Shown here: positions 14,283 to 14,367 of the stretch, piece after piece
How the letters are laid out: each line of letters begins with the position of its first letter
Numbering within the stretch: position 1 is the stretch's first letter
Source of the DNA: Bacillota bacterium
GTDB lineage: Bacteria; Bacillota; Clostridia; Oscillospirales; Acutalibacteraceae
NCBI GenBank assembly: GCA_023417635.1
Contig: JAEZFF010000023.1
Span: forward strand, 1 to 14,367
DNA: 14,367 nucleotides
Direction: 5' to 3'
Translations under genes and position numbers: made by a program
The notes under the pieces: model-generated
What the model was told of the DNA's origin: nothing
What the model saw: the letters and a program-made list of their open reading frames with translations, nothing else
The model's database searches: none

Positions 14283-14367
14283 GAGTATCGCCCTCCTTGC
14301 TGCCGGATTTGCGGATAAATTCCACAAGGCGTGAAACCCGAATGTTCTTGACGCGCAGGATCATAAT
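14269..14367 (-). CDS. C-terminal tail of the gene upstream of livG (probably livM permease), partial
   Basis: An open frame enters from the right edge and ends with TGA at 14271-14269, overlapping the livG start by 14 bp. The 32 visible codons encode a basic tail with RVKNIRVSRLVEFIRKSG near its middle. In Liv operons the gene before livG is normally the permease livM, and a charged C-terminal tail would fit. No membrane segment is visible in the short piece, so the identity rests on position. Confidence 0.5.
   Translation of the reverse strand: MMILRVKNIRVSRLVEFIRKSGSKEGDTHAAA

Overview
The window looks like chromosomal DNA from a moderate-GC, low-oxygen Firmicute, most likely a clostridial (Ruminococcaceae/Oscillospiraceae-like) species. 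The reasons are strong AGGAGG-type ribosome sites before most genes, a Bacillus/Clostridium-type Pho box, a clostridial-type iron alcohol dehydrogenase, a DUF4317 protein (a family I know mainly from Clostridia), and U-tract hairpin terminators. I could not place it to species by reading alone.

Layout. 124-1305 (+): iron-type alcohol dehydrogenase with its own extended -10 promoter. 8123-1342 (-): a complete phosphate module in the order pstS, pstC, pstA, pstB, phoU, phoB (phoP), phoR. It encodes a high-affinity phosphate ABC importer, its PhoU coupler and the two-component system that controls it. 8124-8443: a 320-bp divergent intergenic region with three in-phase Pho-box hexamers facing pstS, then a hairpin plus U tract and an extended -10 promoter facing right. 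8444-11404 (+): a 986-residue cytoplasmic protein made almost wholly of 26 Sel1-like repeats, grouped into seven 108-residue (324-bp) super-units. 11420-11445: bidirectional terminator. 12640-11513 (-): DUF4317 protein with a near-consensus promoter. 12762-12792: terminator of a branched-chain amino acid type ABC operon entering from the right edge, with livF (13516-12809), livG (14282-13509) and a 32-codon tail of the gene before livG, probably livM.

How the genes work together. PstS captures phosphate outside the membrane, PstC and PstA form the channel and PstB powers it. PhoU relays transporter status to the sensor kinase PhoR, which phosphorylates PhoB. PhoB probably binds the Pho box ahead of pstS, closing an autoregulatory loop. 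Two hairpins inside this operon (pstS/pstC and phoB/phoR) suggest stepwise output: much PstS, less channel and regulator, least kinase. LivG and LivF are the two ATPases of a separate amino-acid importer.

The least ordinary element is the Sel1 protein. Its 36-residue repeats follow a strict A-B-C order, with a CX4CX2C cysteine pattern in the A repeats of the central super-units, and it is divergent from the phosphate operon. No mobile element, CRISPR array, tRNA or rRNA gene was seen.
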